A stretch of 64,000 bases of DNA, taken from Mesorhizobium sangaii. Lineage in GTDB: Bacteria; Pseudomonadota; Alphaproteobacteria; Rhizobiales; Rhizobiaceae. The notes below the pieces were generated by a model. It saw nothing but the letters and a program-made list of their open reading frames with translations, had not been told where the DNA came from and ran no database searches. The stretch is taken from NCBI RefSeq assembly GCF_014207355.1, contig NZ_JACHEF010000002.1:682001-746000 (forward strand). Direction: 5' to 3'. Below, piece by piece: positions 45,626 through 55,203 of this stretch. Numbering within the stretch: position 1 is the stretch's first letter; each line of letters opens with the position of its first letter. Made by a program: the position numbers and the translations under genes.

Positions 45626-47998
45626 TCAGTCGCCGTAAGGCACCCAGACGTTCTTGACCTCGACGGCGCGGCGCAGGAAGGCATCGCCGGCCGCCTCGTC
45701 GGACGCCCAGTCGAGGCCGCGGCCATTGCCGCTCCAGACGCGCTTGAGGTTGCCGATCGACTCCGCCTCCGCCTTGGCGCAGGTGTCGGCGTCAGCGAAC
45801 ACCCAGAGGCCGTCGACATCGTCATGCTTGGCCAGAACGCCGGCAAGTTCGGCCGTGCGGCCGGTGACGATGTTGATGGCGCCGGCTGGAACGTCGGAAT
45901 ATTCGATGACCTGGTAGAGGTCGGTGGCGAGCAGCGGGTAGCGCTCCGACGGCACCGCGACCACGGTGTTGCCCATGGCGAGCGCCGGTGCGACCAGCGA
46001 GATCAGGCCCAGCAGCGGTGACGCGTCGGGCGCCACGATGCCGACGACGCCGACCGGTTCGTGCAGCGCCAGTGTCACGGCACGCGCCGGTGGCTGGTGC
46101 ACGCGGCCCTCGAATTTGTCGGCAAGGCCGGCATAGAGGAACAGCCGCTCGATCGACTGGTCGACCTCGTCGCGGGCCGCCTTGGGCGTAGCGCCGGTCA
46201 GTTCGGTGAGGCGGGCGGCAAACTCGCCGGCCCGGCCGGAAAGATTTTCGGCCAGATAGTAAAGCACCTGCGAACGGTTGTAGGCGGTCGCCTCCGGCCA
46301 GGCTTTGCAGGCCCGCGCGGCCGAAACGGCGTCGCGGATATCCTTGCGGCTGCCAAGACCGACCTCGCCGGCGAGCTTGCCCTTGGCGGTGGCGACAGCC
46401 AGCGAATAATTGCCGTCCGGCCGCACCTGCTTGCCGCCGATGAACAGCTTTGCCGTGCGGTCGATGATCTCGCCGTCCGATTGCTCGGCAGGTTGCGCGG
46501 AGACCGCCGCCGGCTTGATCACCGGGCCAAGCGGCAATTTGGCAGCCAGATATTCGAACATGCCTTCGCGCCCGCCTTCGCGGCCGAAACCGCTCTCGCG
46601 GTAGCCGCCGAAACCGCAGGCGGCGTCGAACATGTTGGTGCCGTTGACCCAGACGACGCCGGCTTTCAGCTGCGGCGCGACATGCAAGGCGAGGTTGACG
46701 TTTTCGCTCCACACCGAGGCGGCCAGCCCATAGCGCGTGTTGTTGGCAAGCTCGATCGCTTCCTCGGTGTTGCGGAAGGTCATGGTCGCCAGCACCGGTC
46801 CGAACACTTCCTCTTGCGCCAGGATATTAGCCGGCGAAACACCGGTAGCGAGCGTCGGCGGATGATAATAACCCGACGTTGGCAGTGCGGCGTCCGGCTG
46901 CCAGCACACGGCGCCCTGTTTGGCGCCTTCGGCAACCAGCCCCTTGACCCGGTCGAGCTGTGTGGCGTCGACCAGCGGGCCGATATCGGTGTTCTTGTCG
47001 AGCGGGCTGCCGACGCGCAACCGGCTCATCCGCGTTTTGACCTTGGCGATCAAGGCATCGGCGATGCCTTCCTGCACCAGCAGCCGCGAACCGGCGCAGC
47101 AGACCTGGCCCTGGTTGAACCAGATGCCGTCGACCAGGCCTTCGACGGCGCTGTCGAGATCGGCGTCCTCGAAGACGATGAAGGCCGACTTGCCGCCAAG
47201 CTCCAGCGACAGTTTTTTCCCTGACCCCGCCGTGGCTTTCCTGATGATCTTACCGACTTCCGACGAACCGGTGAAGGCGATCTTCTGGATGCCAGGGTGG
47301 TTGACGATGGCCGCACCCGCCTCCGGGCCGCCCTGGACGATGTTGACGACACCTTTAGGCACGCCGGCCCGTTCGCAGATCTCGGCAAACAGGATGGCGG
47401 TCAGTGGCGTGAATTCGGCCGGCTTCAGCACCACGGTGCAGCCCGCGGCAAGTGCCGGCGCGATCTTCCAGGCCAGCATCAGCAGCGGAAAATTCCACGG
47501 GATGATCTGGCCGACGACGCCGACACCCTTGTGGCCGGGGAAATCCCTGTCCAGCGCCTGCGCCCAGCCGGCATGGTGGATGAAATGGCGGATGGCCAGC
47601 GGCACGTCGATATCGCGGCTTTCTCGGATCGGCTTGCCATTGTCGATCGATTCAAGCACAGCGAACAGGCGCTGGTGGCGCTGCATGGCGCGGCCGATGG
47701 CATAGAGCACTTTCGCGCGTTGATAGCCCGAAGACGCCGACCATTTCGGCAGCGCCTTGGCCGCGGCCGAAACCGCCGCGTCGATATCGGCGGCATTGGC
47801 GTCCGACACTTTGGCCAGCAGCTTGCCGGAAGACGGCTCGCTGGTCTCGAAGGTCTTGCCGCCGGAAGCTGCTTTCCAGTCGCCGCCAATGAACAGCGCC
47901 TTGCCGAAGTCGCGCGCCGCAAGCCAGGCGTCGGCCTCGTTGCGGGCTTCCGGCGCCGGGCCGTACTCCATGGCGTGATAGCGGTCGAGAATGTTCAT
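45626..47998 (-). CDS. Aldehyde dehydrogenase with an additional partial ALDH domain
   Basis: A 790-residue protein, against about 480-500 for ordinary ALDH. Residues about 30-490 form a complete ALDH: IIPWNFPLLMLAWKIAPALAAG, FTGSSEVGKIIRKA, SLELGGKSAFIVF with the general-base Glu, and GQVCCAGSRLL (nucleophile near 299). Residues about 510-790 repeat the ALDH N-terminal/cofactor part (KLFIGGKQV, VGVVGIVAPDASPLLGLISLVAPALAMGN) but stop without the catalytic Cys region. It lies downstream of deoC, so oxidation of acetaldehyde from deoxyribose cleavage is a likely role. The extra domain may be structural, as in trifunctional bacterial ALDHs. Confidence 0.88.
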   Translation of the reverse strand: MNILDRYHAMEYGPAPEARNEADAWLAARDFGKALFIGGDWKAASGGKTFETSEPSSGKLLAKVSDANAADIDAAVSAAAKALPKWSASSGYQRAKVLYAIGRAMQRHQRLFAVLESIDNGKPIRESRDIDVPLAIRHFIHHAGWAQALDRDFPGHKGVGVVGQIIPWNFPLLMLAWKIAPALAAGCTVVLKPAEFTPLTAILFAEICERAGVPKGVVNIVQGGPEAGAAIVNHPGIQKIAFTGSSEVGKIIRKATAGSGKKLSLELGGKSAFIVFEDADLDSAVEGLVDGIWFNQGQVCCAGSRLLVQEGIADALIAKVKTRMSRLRVGSPLDKNTDIGPLVDATQLDRVKGLVAEGAKQGAVCWQPDAALPTSGYYHPPTLATGVSPANILAQEEVFGPVLATMTFRNTEEAIELANNTRYGLAASVWSENVNLALHVAPQLKAGVVWVNGTNMFDAACGFGGYRESGFGREGGREGMFEYLAAKLPLGPVIKPAAVSAQPAEQSDGEIIDRTAKLFIGGKQVRPDGNYSLAVATAKGKLAGEVGLGSRKDIRDAVSAARACKAWPEATAYNRSQVLYYLAENLSGRAGEFAARLTELTGATPKAARDEVDQSIERLFLYAGLADKFEGRVHQPPARAVTLALHEPVGVVGIVAPDASPLLGLISLVAPALAMGNTVVAVPSERYPLLATDLYQVIEYSDVPAGAINIVTGRTAELAGVLAKHDDVDGLWVFADADTCAKAEAESIGNLKRVWSGNGRGLDWASDEAAGDAFLRRAVEVKNVWVPYGD

Positions 47999-48011
47999 GG
48001 GGTTCCTCCTT

Positions 48012-48059
48012 CACCTCCCTCGTGGGGAGGGTCGATCGGCTAGGCTGATCGGGGTGGGG
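48012..48059. repeat. Intergenic repeat between deoC and ALDH genes
   Basis: CCTCCC-TCGTG-GGGAGG followed by CGATC-GGCTAGGCT-GATCG, inside outer CACC/GGTG bases. Two adjacent stems of a type I recall as common in Mesorhizobium intergenic DNA. It fills most of the gap between two genes of one probable transcript. Confidence 0.7.
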
Positions 48060-48062
48060 CGC

Positions 48063-49118
48063 TCAAGCCATCGCGTGGCGGTGATTGGCCGAATAGTGCC
48101 CGGTCAGATGGTGTTCGAGCTGGCGCTCGATGTCGGTCAAAAGGCTCGAGGCGCCGAAGCGGAACAGCTCGGGCTCCAGCCACGGCCGGCCAAGCTCTTC
48201 CTTCATCAGCACCAGCCAGTCGAGCGAGGCCTTTGCCGTGGAGATGCCGCCGGCCGGCTTGAAGCCGATGAGATAGCCGGTCTCCTCGAAATAGGCGCGG
48301 ATGGCACGCACCATGGCGAGGCCGACGGGCAGCGTGGCGTTGACACTTTCCTTGCCGGTCGAGGTCTTGATGAAGTCGGCGCCGGCCATCATCGCCACCA
48401 TCGAGGCCAGCATGACGTTGCGCAGCGTGGCGAGGTCGCCGGTGCCGAGGATGACCTTCAGATGCGCGTCCCCGCAGGCGGCGCGCATCGAGACGATCTC
48501 GTTGTAGAGCTCCCGCCACTTGGCACCGAACACCAGCCCGCGCGGAATGACGACGTCGATCTCGTCGGCGCCGTCCTTCACCGAAGCTTCGATCTCCTGC
48601 AGGCGGGTGGAGAGTGGGGCGAGGCCGTGCGGAAATGCGGTGGAAACGGCGGCGACATGGATGCCGGTGCCGCGCACGGCGTCGACGGCGGTGGCGACGA
48701 AGGGATGGTAGACGCAGACGGCGGCCGGGCGAATGACCTCGCCCGCAATGCCGAGACCCTCGACGATGTCGCGACGGAACGGATTGATCGCCTTGGCGCA
48801 CAGCCGGCGCACGCGCTCTTCGGTGTCGTTGGAATTCAGTGTCGTCAGGTCCATGCAGGCGACGGCGCGCAGCAGCCAGGCGGCCTGGTTGTCGGCCTTG
48901 ATCGAGCGTCGCTTGGTCAGGCTCGCGACGCGGCGTTCAAGCGCCGAGCGGTTGACGCTGCGCACCGACTCCATGAAGCCGAGGTCGAGCTTCATCCCGG
49001 GGTTGCGCGCGATGCGATGGTCCAGCGGAACGGGGGTATTGGCGGCGGCGCGCGCCGGCAGCGGCGTCACCTTCGACGCGCCGGCACCAAGCTCGGCTTC
49101 GCGGATTGTGCTGCTCAT
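48063..49118 (-). CDS. deoC: Deoxyribose-phosphate aldolase
   Basis: Cleaves 2-deoxyribose-5-phosphate to acetaldehyde and glyceraldehyde-3-phosphate. It is 351 residues, longer than E. coli DeoC because of an N-terminal extension of about 90 residues typical of this branch. Motifs are DLTTLNSNDTEERV, EIDVVIPRG, KVILGTGDL, the Schiff-base Lys in DFIKTSTGKESVNATLPV, and GFKPAGGIST. The ATG at 49116-49118 is chosen; a GTG at 49133 is in frame. The ALDH downstream would use the acetaldehyde. Confidence 0.95.
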   Translation of the reverse strand: MSSTIREAELGAGASKVTPLPARAAANTPVPLDHRIARNPGMKLDLGFMESVRSVNRSALERRVASLTKRRSIKADNQAAWLLRAVACMDLTTLNSNDTEERVRRLCAKAINPFRRDIVEGLGIAGEVIRPAAVCVYHPFVATAVDAVRGTGIHVAAVSTAFPHGLAPLSTRLQEIEASVKDGADEIDVVIPRGLVFGAKWRELYNEIVSMRAACGDAHLKVILGTGDLATLRNVMLASMVAMMAGADFIKTSTGKESVNATLPVGLAMVRAIRAYFEETGYLIGFKPAGGISTAKASLDWLVLMKEELGRPWLEPELFRFGASSLLTDIERQLEHHLTGHYSANHRHAMA

Positions 49119-49186
49119 CTCCTGCCCTTTCACTCAGCGACGTGCGCTGAAGATAGACCGTGAATTGACGCTTCACGAGTCCCTTA

Positions 49187-49235
49187 ATGCATGCCGCCCA
49201 AAAGTGCGCAGCGGTTTTGGGACAACGGCATGCAT
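49187..49235. repeat. Intergenic palindromic repeat between deoC and fpr
   Basis: Outer arms ATGCATGCCG and CGGCATGCAT, inner arms CCCAAAA and TTTTGGG, loop GTGCGCAGCGG. It is the best preserved copy in the window of a family also seen at 45582-45622, 30417-30467 and, as a fragment, at 6374-6400. Confidence 0.8.
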
Positions 49236-49240
49236 CGACG

Positions 49241-49274
49241 AAAAACAAAAAAGGTGCGTCGCGTAAGGCGACGC
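49241..49274 (-). terminator. Rho-independent terminator after fpr
   Basis: Read on the minus strand, GCGTCGC and GCGACGC form a 7-bp stem around 5 bases, followed three bases later by TTTTTTGTTTTT. It lies about 90 bp after the fpr stop. Confidence 0.8.
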
Positions 49275-49364
49275 GCTTTTGCGCTCATAGCTGAAAAAGG
49301 CCGCGAAAGCAGCTAGTTTTTGACCGAAAGGTCAAAATGCGGATTTGAAGGCGTGGGGCCCTGC

Positions 49365-50192
49365 TCAGCCGACGAAGGCGCGTTCGACAACGAAGCTCGC
49401 CGGATGATGCAGCGAGCCTTCCTCGAAGCCGAGGCTTTCGGCCAGCTCCTTGACGTCCTTCAGCATGTGCATCGAACCGCAGATCATGATGCGGTCGGTT
49501 TCCGGATTGAGCTTGTCGATGCCGAGATCGGTGTAGAACTTGCCGGACCCGATCAGCGCGGTGATGCGGCCCATGCGCGCCGAGTCTTCGCGGGTCGTCG
49601 AATTGTAGAGGGTGACGCGGCCGCCGGTCAGCTCGCCGATCAGCGGATCGCTTTCGAGCCCGGCGACCAGCTCCTGGCCATAGATGAGCTCGGCAGTGTC
49701 GCGGCAGGTGTGGGTCAGGACGACCTGCTCGAACTTCTCATAGGTGTCGGGGTCGCGCAGCAGGCTGGCGAAGGGCGCGATGCCGGTGCCGGTCGAGATC
49801 ATGAACAACCGTTTGGCCGGCGTCAGCGCATCGACGACCAGCGTGCCGGTCGACTTCTGGCGCATGATGACGGTGTCGCCGACCTGGATCTTCTGCAGTT
49901 CCGAGGTCAGCGGGCCGTCCGGCACCTTGATTGAGAAGAACTCCAGCTCGTCGTCCCAGGCGGGGCTCGCCACCGAATAGGCGCGGAACACCGGCTTCTC
50001 GGCATTGGGCAGGCCGATCATGACAAACTCGCCGGAACGGAAACGCAGCGACTGCGGTCGGGTGATGCGGAACGAGAACAGCCGGTCCGTATAATGCTTC
50101 ACCGAGACGACGGTCTCGGCATAGACATTGGCCGGAATCGGAAACTGCAGCGGGCGGGCGCCGGCGGTATTGAATGCGGATGTGGTGTTCAT
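49365..50192 (-). CDS. fpr: Ferredoxin--NADP+ reductase
   Basis: A FAD enzyme of 275 residues that exchanges electrons between NADPH and ferredoxin or flavodoxin, often part of oxidative-stress defence. FAD is bound by FRAYSVASP (RxYS), and NADP by FMISTGTGIAPFASLLRD, VVLTHTCRDTAELIYG and MICGSMHMLKDV. It ends in ERAFVG, the usual terminus of this group. The ATG at 50190-50192 follows AGAAGG; a TTG nine bases upstream is possible. Divergent from hyuA with 219 bp between, including A/T-rich sequence around a GTATAC near 50331. Confidence 0.96.
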   Translation of the reverse strand: MNTTSAFNTAGARPLQFPIPANVYAETVVSVKHYTDRLFSFRITRPQSLRFRSGEFVMIGLPNAEKPVFRAYSVASPAWDDELEFFSIKVPDGPLTSELQKIQVGDTVIMRQKSTGTLVVDALTPAKRLFMISTGTGIAPFASLLRDPDTYEKFEQVVLTHTCRDTAELIYGQELVAGLESDPLIGELTGGRVTLYNSTTREDSARMGRITALIGSGKFYTDLGIDKLNPETDRIMICGSMHMLKDVKELAESLGFEEGSLHHPASFVVERAFVG

Positions 50193-50411
50193 CAAATCCA
50201 ACCTTCTGGCCCAACTGCGAACGCGGGCCTAAACCTTCACCTGCGCGCCCGAACCATTCAGGTTCCGGCGTGCTGTCTGCACACTCCGAGGCGGTAAGCT
50301 CTTGTGTCCGGAATTTATTAGTATACAAACGATATTTGCGTCAAGATACCGCCGCGAAACACCTTTCCAAACTGTGACATATCCGTAGTCCGCGCATTTC
50401 GGGTTTCGACA

Positions 50412-52496
50412 ATGAAAGAGAATTTTTCGGTGCAGCCGCCGGATTCCCTGGGCAGCGTCGTCGCCGGTATCGATGTCGGCGGGACCTTTACCGACCTGCT
50501 TCTGATCGACGGGCGCGACGGTGGCCGGGTGCATATCGCCAAGACCCCGACCACGGTCGACAACCAGGCTTTCGGGGTCGTTTCGGCGCTTGGTGCCACC
50601 GGGTTTCCGATCGACGGCATCGACCTCATCGTGCATGGCACGACCACCACCACCAATGCCGTGCTCGAACGCCGGCTGGCGAAAACCGGTATGATCACCA
50701 CGCGCGGTTTTCGCGACGTGATCGAGCTCGGCCGGCGCACCCGGCCGCAGGCCTATGGCATGACCGGCAGCTTCGTGCCGATCATCCCGCGCAATCTGAG
50801 GCTCGAAGTCTCGGAGCGTATCGAGGCGTCGGGCACGGTGCGCACGCCGCTCGACGAGGCCGAAATGCGCGACGCCGTGAAGGCGTTGATCGAGGCCGGC
50901 TGCGAATCCCTCGTCATCCACTTCCTGCATTCCTACGCCAACCCGGCGCATGAGCGGCGCGCCGCCGAAATCGCCGCCGAGCTCTGGCCGAACGGCTACA
51001 TCACGTCGGGGCACGCGCTGCTGTCGGAAGCGCGCGAATTCGAGCGCGGCGTCACCGCTTCGGTCAACGCCTCGGTGCAGCCGATCCTCGAGCGCTATGT
51101 CGAGCGGCTGCGCGAGGAATTGGGGGCAAAAGGCTATGCCCGCGACTTCCTGATCATGAACGGCAATGGCGGCATGATCTCGGCCCGCTTCGTCACACGT
51201 GAATCGGCCAAGACCGTCATGTCCGGCCCGGCCTCGGGCGTCATCGCCGCCGCCTATACCGGAAAACGCGCCGGCTACGAAAACCTCGTCACCTACGACA
51301 TGGGCGGCACCTCGACCGACGTGGCCTTGATCCGCAACGCCGAGCCGGCGGTCTCGAACGAGATCGAGATCGAATATGCGATGCCGATCCACGTGCCGAT
51401 GGTGGCGGTGCACACGGTCGGCGCCGGCGGCGGCTCGATCGCCCGCGTCGATGCCGCCGGCCTGATCCAGATCGGCCCGGAAAGTGCGGGCGCCAATCCC
51501 GGCCCGATCTGCTACGGGCGCGGCGGCCTCGAGCCGACCATCACCGACGCCAATCTGGTGCTCGGCCGGCTGGCGCCGAAGAAGCTGCTGGCGGTCGAAA
51601 ATCCGGTCACCGTCGAGCGCGTCACCGGCATCTTCGAGGAGAAGATCGGCAAGGCGACCGGCCTGTCCGGCGTCGAGGCAGCGGGCGCGGTGCTGCGGCT
51701 GGGCAACATGAAAATGGCCGGCGCCATCCGCATGGTTTCGGTGTCACGCGGCCATGATCCGCGCGATTTCGCGCTGTTCGCCTTCGGTGGCGCCGGGCCG
51801 CTCCATGCGACCGCCCTGGCGCGCGAACTCGGCCTGCCCAAGGTGCTGGTGCCGGCGCGGCCAGGCATCACCAACGCGCTCGGCTGCGTCGTCGCCGATC
51901 TGCGCCACGACTTCGTCAACACCGTCAACCAGCCGGTGGCCGTTCTCAATGAAACTCAGCTCCAAGCGGTATTGGAACGGCACCGAAACGAAGGCGAAGA
52001 GCTGATCGGCAAGGAAGCGGTGAAGCCGGAGACGATCCACGTCACGCACTCCGCCGACATGCAGTTCGTCGGCCAGACCCACATCATCAACGTGCCGTTG
52101 CCGTCCTCGTCGGTGACCCGGCACGAGCTGCAATCCCTGTTCGAAAAGGCCTATTTCGCCCGCTTCAAGGTCGAGTTGCCGGAAATCCGCGCCAACCTCG
52201 TCAACCTCAACACCTCGGTGACGGGTGTGCGGCCGGCGATCGACCTGTCGCGCTTGATCGACCCGGCGGGGCGCGCAAAAACGCTCGACGAGGCGCGGCG
52301 CGAAATCCGGCCGGTCTGGTACGGCGGACGCTGGCACGACACGCCGGTCTACGCACGCGAAAAGCTGCCGCTCGACGCGGTGATCGAAGGCCCGGCGATC
52401 CTCGAACAGATGGATGCGACCACCGTGCTCGAACCCGGCGACCGCGCGCGCTGGGATGCCGACGGCAACATCATCATCGACATTGGCGAGGCCTGA
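50412..52496 (+). CDS. hyuA: Hydantoinase/oxoprolinase family protein, HyuA type
   Basis: The 694-residue ATP-dependent subunit of an N-methylhydantoinase/acetone carboxylase-like enzyme that opens or carboxylates amides and ketones. ASKHA motifs are AGIDVGGTFTDLLLIDG, HGTTTTTNAVLERR, VTYDMGGTSTDVALI and HTVGAGGGSIA. The C-terminus carries the family's AILEQMDATTVLEPGD block. Its stop is one base before the HyuB start. Substrate is not predictable from sequence; 5-oxoproline, hydantoins or similar amides are candidates. Confidence 0.94.
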   Translation: MKENFSVQPPDSLGSVVAGIDVGGTFTDLLLIDGRDGGRVHIAKTPTTVDNQAFGVVSALGATGFPIDGIDLIVHGTTTTTNAVLERRLAKTGMITTRGFRDVIELGRRTRPQAYGMTGSFVPIIPRNLRLEVSERIEASGTVRTPLDEAEMRDAVKALIEAGCESLVIHFLHSYANPAHERRAAEIAAELWPNGYITSGHALLSEAREFERGVTASVNASVQPILERYVERLREELGAKGYARDFLIMNGNGGMISARFVTRESAKTVMSGPASGVIAAAYTGKRAGYENLVTYDMGGTSTDVALIRNAEPAVSNEIEIEYAMPIHVPMVAVHTVGAGGGSIARVDAAGLIQIGPESAGANPGPICYGRGGLEPTITDANLVLGRLAPKKLLAVENPVTVERVTGIFEEKIGKATGLSGVEAAGAVLRLGNMKMAGAIRMVSVSRGHDPRDFALFAFGGAGPLHATALARELGLPKVLVPARPGITNALGCVVADLRHDFVNTVNQPVAVLNETQLQAVLERHRNEGEELIGKEAVKPETIHVTHSADMQFVGQTHIINVPLPSSSVTRHELQSLFEKAYFARFKVELPEIRANLVNLNTSVTGVRPAIDLSRLIDPAGRAKTLDEARREIRPVWYGGRWHDTPVYAREKLPLDAVIEGPAILEQMDATTVLEPGDRARWDADGNIIIDIGEA

Positions 52497-52497
52497 G

Positions 52498-54255
52498 ATG
52501 CCTGACATTGATATGGCAAAGCTCGACGCCATCACCCTTTCGGTCCTCCAGGCGGCCTTGCAGCAGGTCTGCGACGAGATGGACCTGACCTTCTCCCGCG
52601 CCGCCTTCTCGCCAGTCATCGCCGAAGCCAACGACCGCTCCGACGGCATCTATTCTGCCGTCGACGGCTCGCTGATCGCGCAAGGCAGCCAGGGCCTGCC
52701 CGTGTTCGTCGGCGTCATGCAGTATTCGACCAGGACGGTGATAGAGATGATCGCCGATGGCCGCTGCCTGCCGCCGGAGCCCGGCGACATCTACATCGTC
52801 AACGATCCTTATCTCGGTGGCACCCATCTGATGGATGTGCGCTTCGCCATGCCGGTCTACCGGGCAGGAAAAATCTTTTGCTGGCTGTCCAACACCGGCC
52901 ATTGGCCTGACATTGGCGGCTCGGTGCCCGGCGGCTTCTCGGCTTCCGCGACCGCAGTCGAACAGGAAGGCCTGCGGCTGCCACCGGTGAAACTGTTCAA
53001 GAAGGGCGTGCTCGATCCGGAAATCTACGCCATCATCTGCTCCAACATCCGGGTTGCCGACCAGCGCATCGGCGACATCCGCGCCCAGGCCGCCGCACTG
53101 CTGATCGGCCAGGATAGGCTCAATGGAATCCTAGATCGTTACGGAGACGAAACTGTTGTCGAGGCGATCGCCGAATTACGCCGGCGCGCCGCCGAGCAGA
53201 TGCGCGCCAACATATCCGCCATCCCCGACGGCACCTACCATTCCAAGGCCTTCGTCGATTCCGACGGGGTCGTGAACGAGCCGCTGACCATAGCGCTGGC
53301 CGTCGAGAAACAGGGCGACACGCTGACCTTCGATTTCGCCGGCTCATCAAAACCCTGCGCCGGGCCGATGAACAGCGTGCTGGCGACCACCCTGTCCTCG
53401 GTCTATCTCGCCATGCGCCACATTTTCCCGGATGTGCCGATCAGCGCCGGCGCTTTCGAGCCGCTGATCGTCAGGCGGCCGGAAGGCACCTTCCTCGATG
53501 CCAAATACCCGCGCCCGGTTTCGGGCTGCGCCGCCGAAGTGTCGCAGCGCATCGCCGAGGCGGTGTTCGCGGCCATGGTGCAGGCGCTGCCGGACAAGGT
53601 GACGGCGGCCCCCGCCGGCTCCAGCGGCAATTTCGCGCTCGGCGGCAACGATCCGGCGCGCGGCCGCGACTACGTCATGTACCAGATCTCCGGCGGCGGC
53701 TATGGCGGCAATTCGGGCCATGACGGGTTGACCAATGGCTGCTCGACCATCGGCATCTCCAAGTCGCCGCCGGTCGAGATCATGGAACAGGCCTTTCCGG
53801 TGCTCTACCGCCACTACGCCTTGCGCGAAGGCTCGGGCGGCGCCGGCAAGCAGCGCGGTGGTTTTGGCCTCGCCTATGAGGTCGAGATCCTGCGCGGCGA
53901 CGCCCGCGCCTCCTTCGTCATGGATCATGGCCGTTTCGGCCCGCAGGGCGCGCTCGGCGGCAGGGACGGTGCCGTCAACACGGTGACCGTCTTCCGCAAT
54001 GGCGAGAAACATGTGCCGCCGCATCTCTCCAAGGAGCAGGACATCGCCCTGAAGGCCGGCGACCGCGTGCGCGTCGGCACGCCGGGTGGCGGCGGCTATG
54101 GCGATCCGCGTGAGCGCGATCCGGAACTGGTGCTGCGCGACGTTTCGCTGGGATACTACACGTCAACGGAAGCCCGCGAAAAATTCGGCGTTGTCCTCTC
54201 GGCAGCCGAGTTCGCCGTTGACCGGAAGGCAACGGACAAGCAGCGTGCCGGCTAA
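52498..54255 (+). CDS. hyuB: Hydantoinase B/oxoprolinase family protein, HyuB type
   Basis: The 585-residue partner of HyuA. The start LDAITLSVLQAALQQVCDEMDLTFSRAAFSPVI and the block GDIYIVNDPYLGGTHLMDVRF are diagnostic, together with SNTGHWPDIGGSVPGG and a C-terminal GDRVRVGTPGGGGYGDP. The ATG at 52498 is chosen because family similarity begins at once and GAGGCCTGAG precedes it. HyuA and HyuB form a complex. Downstream are an amino-acid binding protein and a GcvT-like protein, suggesting use of an N-containing compound. Confidence 0.94.
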   Translation: MPDIDMAKLDAITLSVLQAALQQVCDEMDLTFSRAAFSPVIAEANDRSDGIYSAVDGSLIAQGSQGLPVFVGVMQYSTRTVIEMIADGRCLPPEPGDIYIVNDPYLGGTHLMDVRFAMPVYRAGKIFCWLSNTGHWPDIGGSVPGGFSASATAVEQEGLRLPPVKLFKKGVLDPEIYAIICSNIRVADQRIGDIRAQAAALLIGQDRLNGILDRYGDETVVEAIAELRRRAAEQMRANISAIPDGTYHSKAFVDSDGVVNEPLTIALAVEKQGDTLTFDFAGSSKPCAGPMNSVLATTLSSVYLAMRHIFPDVPISAGAFEPLIVRRPEGTFLDAKYPRPVSGCAAEVSQRIAEAVFAAMVQALPDKVTAAPAGSSGNFALGGNDPARGRDYVMYQISGGGYGGNSGHDGLTNGCSTIGISKSPPVEIMEQAFPVLYRHYALREGSGGAGKQRGGFGLAYEVEILRGDARASFVMDHGRFGPQGALGGRDGAVNTVTVFRNGEKHVPPHLSKEQDIALKAGDRVRVGTPGGGGYGDPRERDPELVLRDVSLGYYTSTEAREKFGVVLSAAEFAVDRKATDKQRAG

Positions 54256-54371
54256 CACTGCCGGCTGCTTGGATCGCTCGCCGCGCCGTGATCGGCGCAT
54301 GACATGTCGTTTCCGTCTCCGCCGGGGTCACGAAAGCCCGTAGACTTCTCCGGTCAACGGAGATCTCGGAC

Positions 54372-55148
54372 ATGCGTCTTTTCGGTCGTTTCGTGCTTGC
54401 CGCCTCGGTCGCCCTGGTTCTCGCCACGGGTGCCGCTTCCGCCCAGGACAAGAAGCTCAGGATCGGCACCGAGGGCGCCTATCCGCCCTTCAACTACGCC
54501 AATGCCGACGGCACGCTGGGCGGTTTCGACATCGACCTCGGCAAGGCGCTGTGCGCAGAGATGAAGGCCGAGTGCGAGTTCACCGTGCAGGACTTCGATG
54601 GCTCGATCCCGGCGCTGCAGGCCGGCAAGTTCGATGCGATCATCAACATCACCATCACGCCCGAGCGGGCGGAGAAGGTCGAGTTCACCCACAAATACTA
54701 CCAGACGCCGCCGGCCATCGCGGTGCCGAAGGATTCGACCATCGCGGGCACCTCGCCGGACGACCTGAAAGGCAAGGCGCTCGGCGTGCAGACCGCGACC
54801 ATCCACCAGAAATTCGCCGAGCAGAAATACTCAGGCTCGACCGTCAAGGCTTACCCGAACGGTGATGACGCCCGCACCGACATGGCCAATGGCCGCCTCG
54901 ACGCGATGATGGACGGCTCGATCATCCTGACCGAATGGCTGAAGAAACCCGACGGCGCCTGCTGCAAGCTGCTTGGCACCCTGACGGCCGATCCGGCCAT
55001 TCACGGCCCTGGTGTCGGCATCGCGCTGCAGAAGGGCGACAAGGAGTTGGCCGACAAATTCAATGCGGCAATAGACGCGCTGCGTGCCAGCGGAAAATAC
55101 AAGGAAATCAACGACAAATACTTCTCGTTCGACGTCTACGGGAATTAA
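54372..55148 (+). CDS. Polar amino-acid ABC transporter periplasmic binding protein
   Basis: A 258-residue family 3 solute-binding protein (lysine/arginine/ornithine or octopine type). The signal peptide is RFVLAASVALVLATGAASA. The mature start KLRIGTEGAYPPFNYANADGTLGGFDIDL is characteristic, followed by DGSIPALQAGKFDAIINITITPERAEKVEFT. A C-terminal CCK pair is unusual but seen in LAO-type proteins. No permease or ATPase gene is adjacent, so it must work with components encoded elsewhere or supply the hyu pathway substrate. A terminator follows. Confidence 0.92.
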   Translation: MRLFGRFVLAASVALVLATGAASAQDKKLRIGTEGAYPPFNYANADGTLGGFDIDLGKALCAEMKAECEFTVQDFDGSIPALQAGKFDAIINITITPERAEKVEFTHKYYQTPPAIAVPKDSTIAGTSPDDLKGKALGVQTATIHQKFAEQKYSGSTVKAYPNGDDARTDMANGRLDAMMDGSIILTEWLKKPDGACCKLLGTLTADPAIHGPGVGIALQKGDKELADKFNAAIDALRASGKYKEINDKYFSFDVYGN

Positions 55149-55166
55149 TCCTGGACCGAACAACGT

Positions 55167-55195
55167 CGGCAGCGCTGTCCGGCGCTGCCGTTTTT
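55167..55195 (+). terminator. Rho-independent terminator after the binding-protein gene
   Basis: CGGCAGCGC and GCGCTGCCG form a perfect 9-bp stem with a 6-base loop, followed by TTTTT. It ends only 8 bp before the next ATG, so the GcvT-like gene depends on readthrough or a promoter inside the preceding sequence. Confidence 0.9.
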
Positions 55196-55203
55196 CATGA
55201 ATA

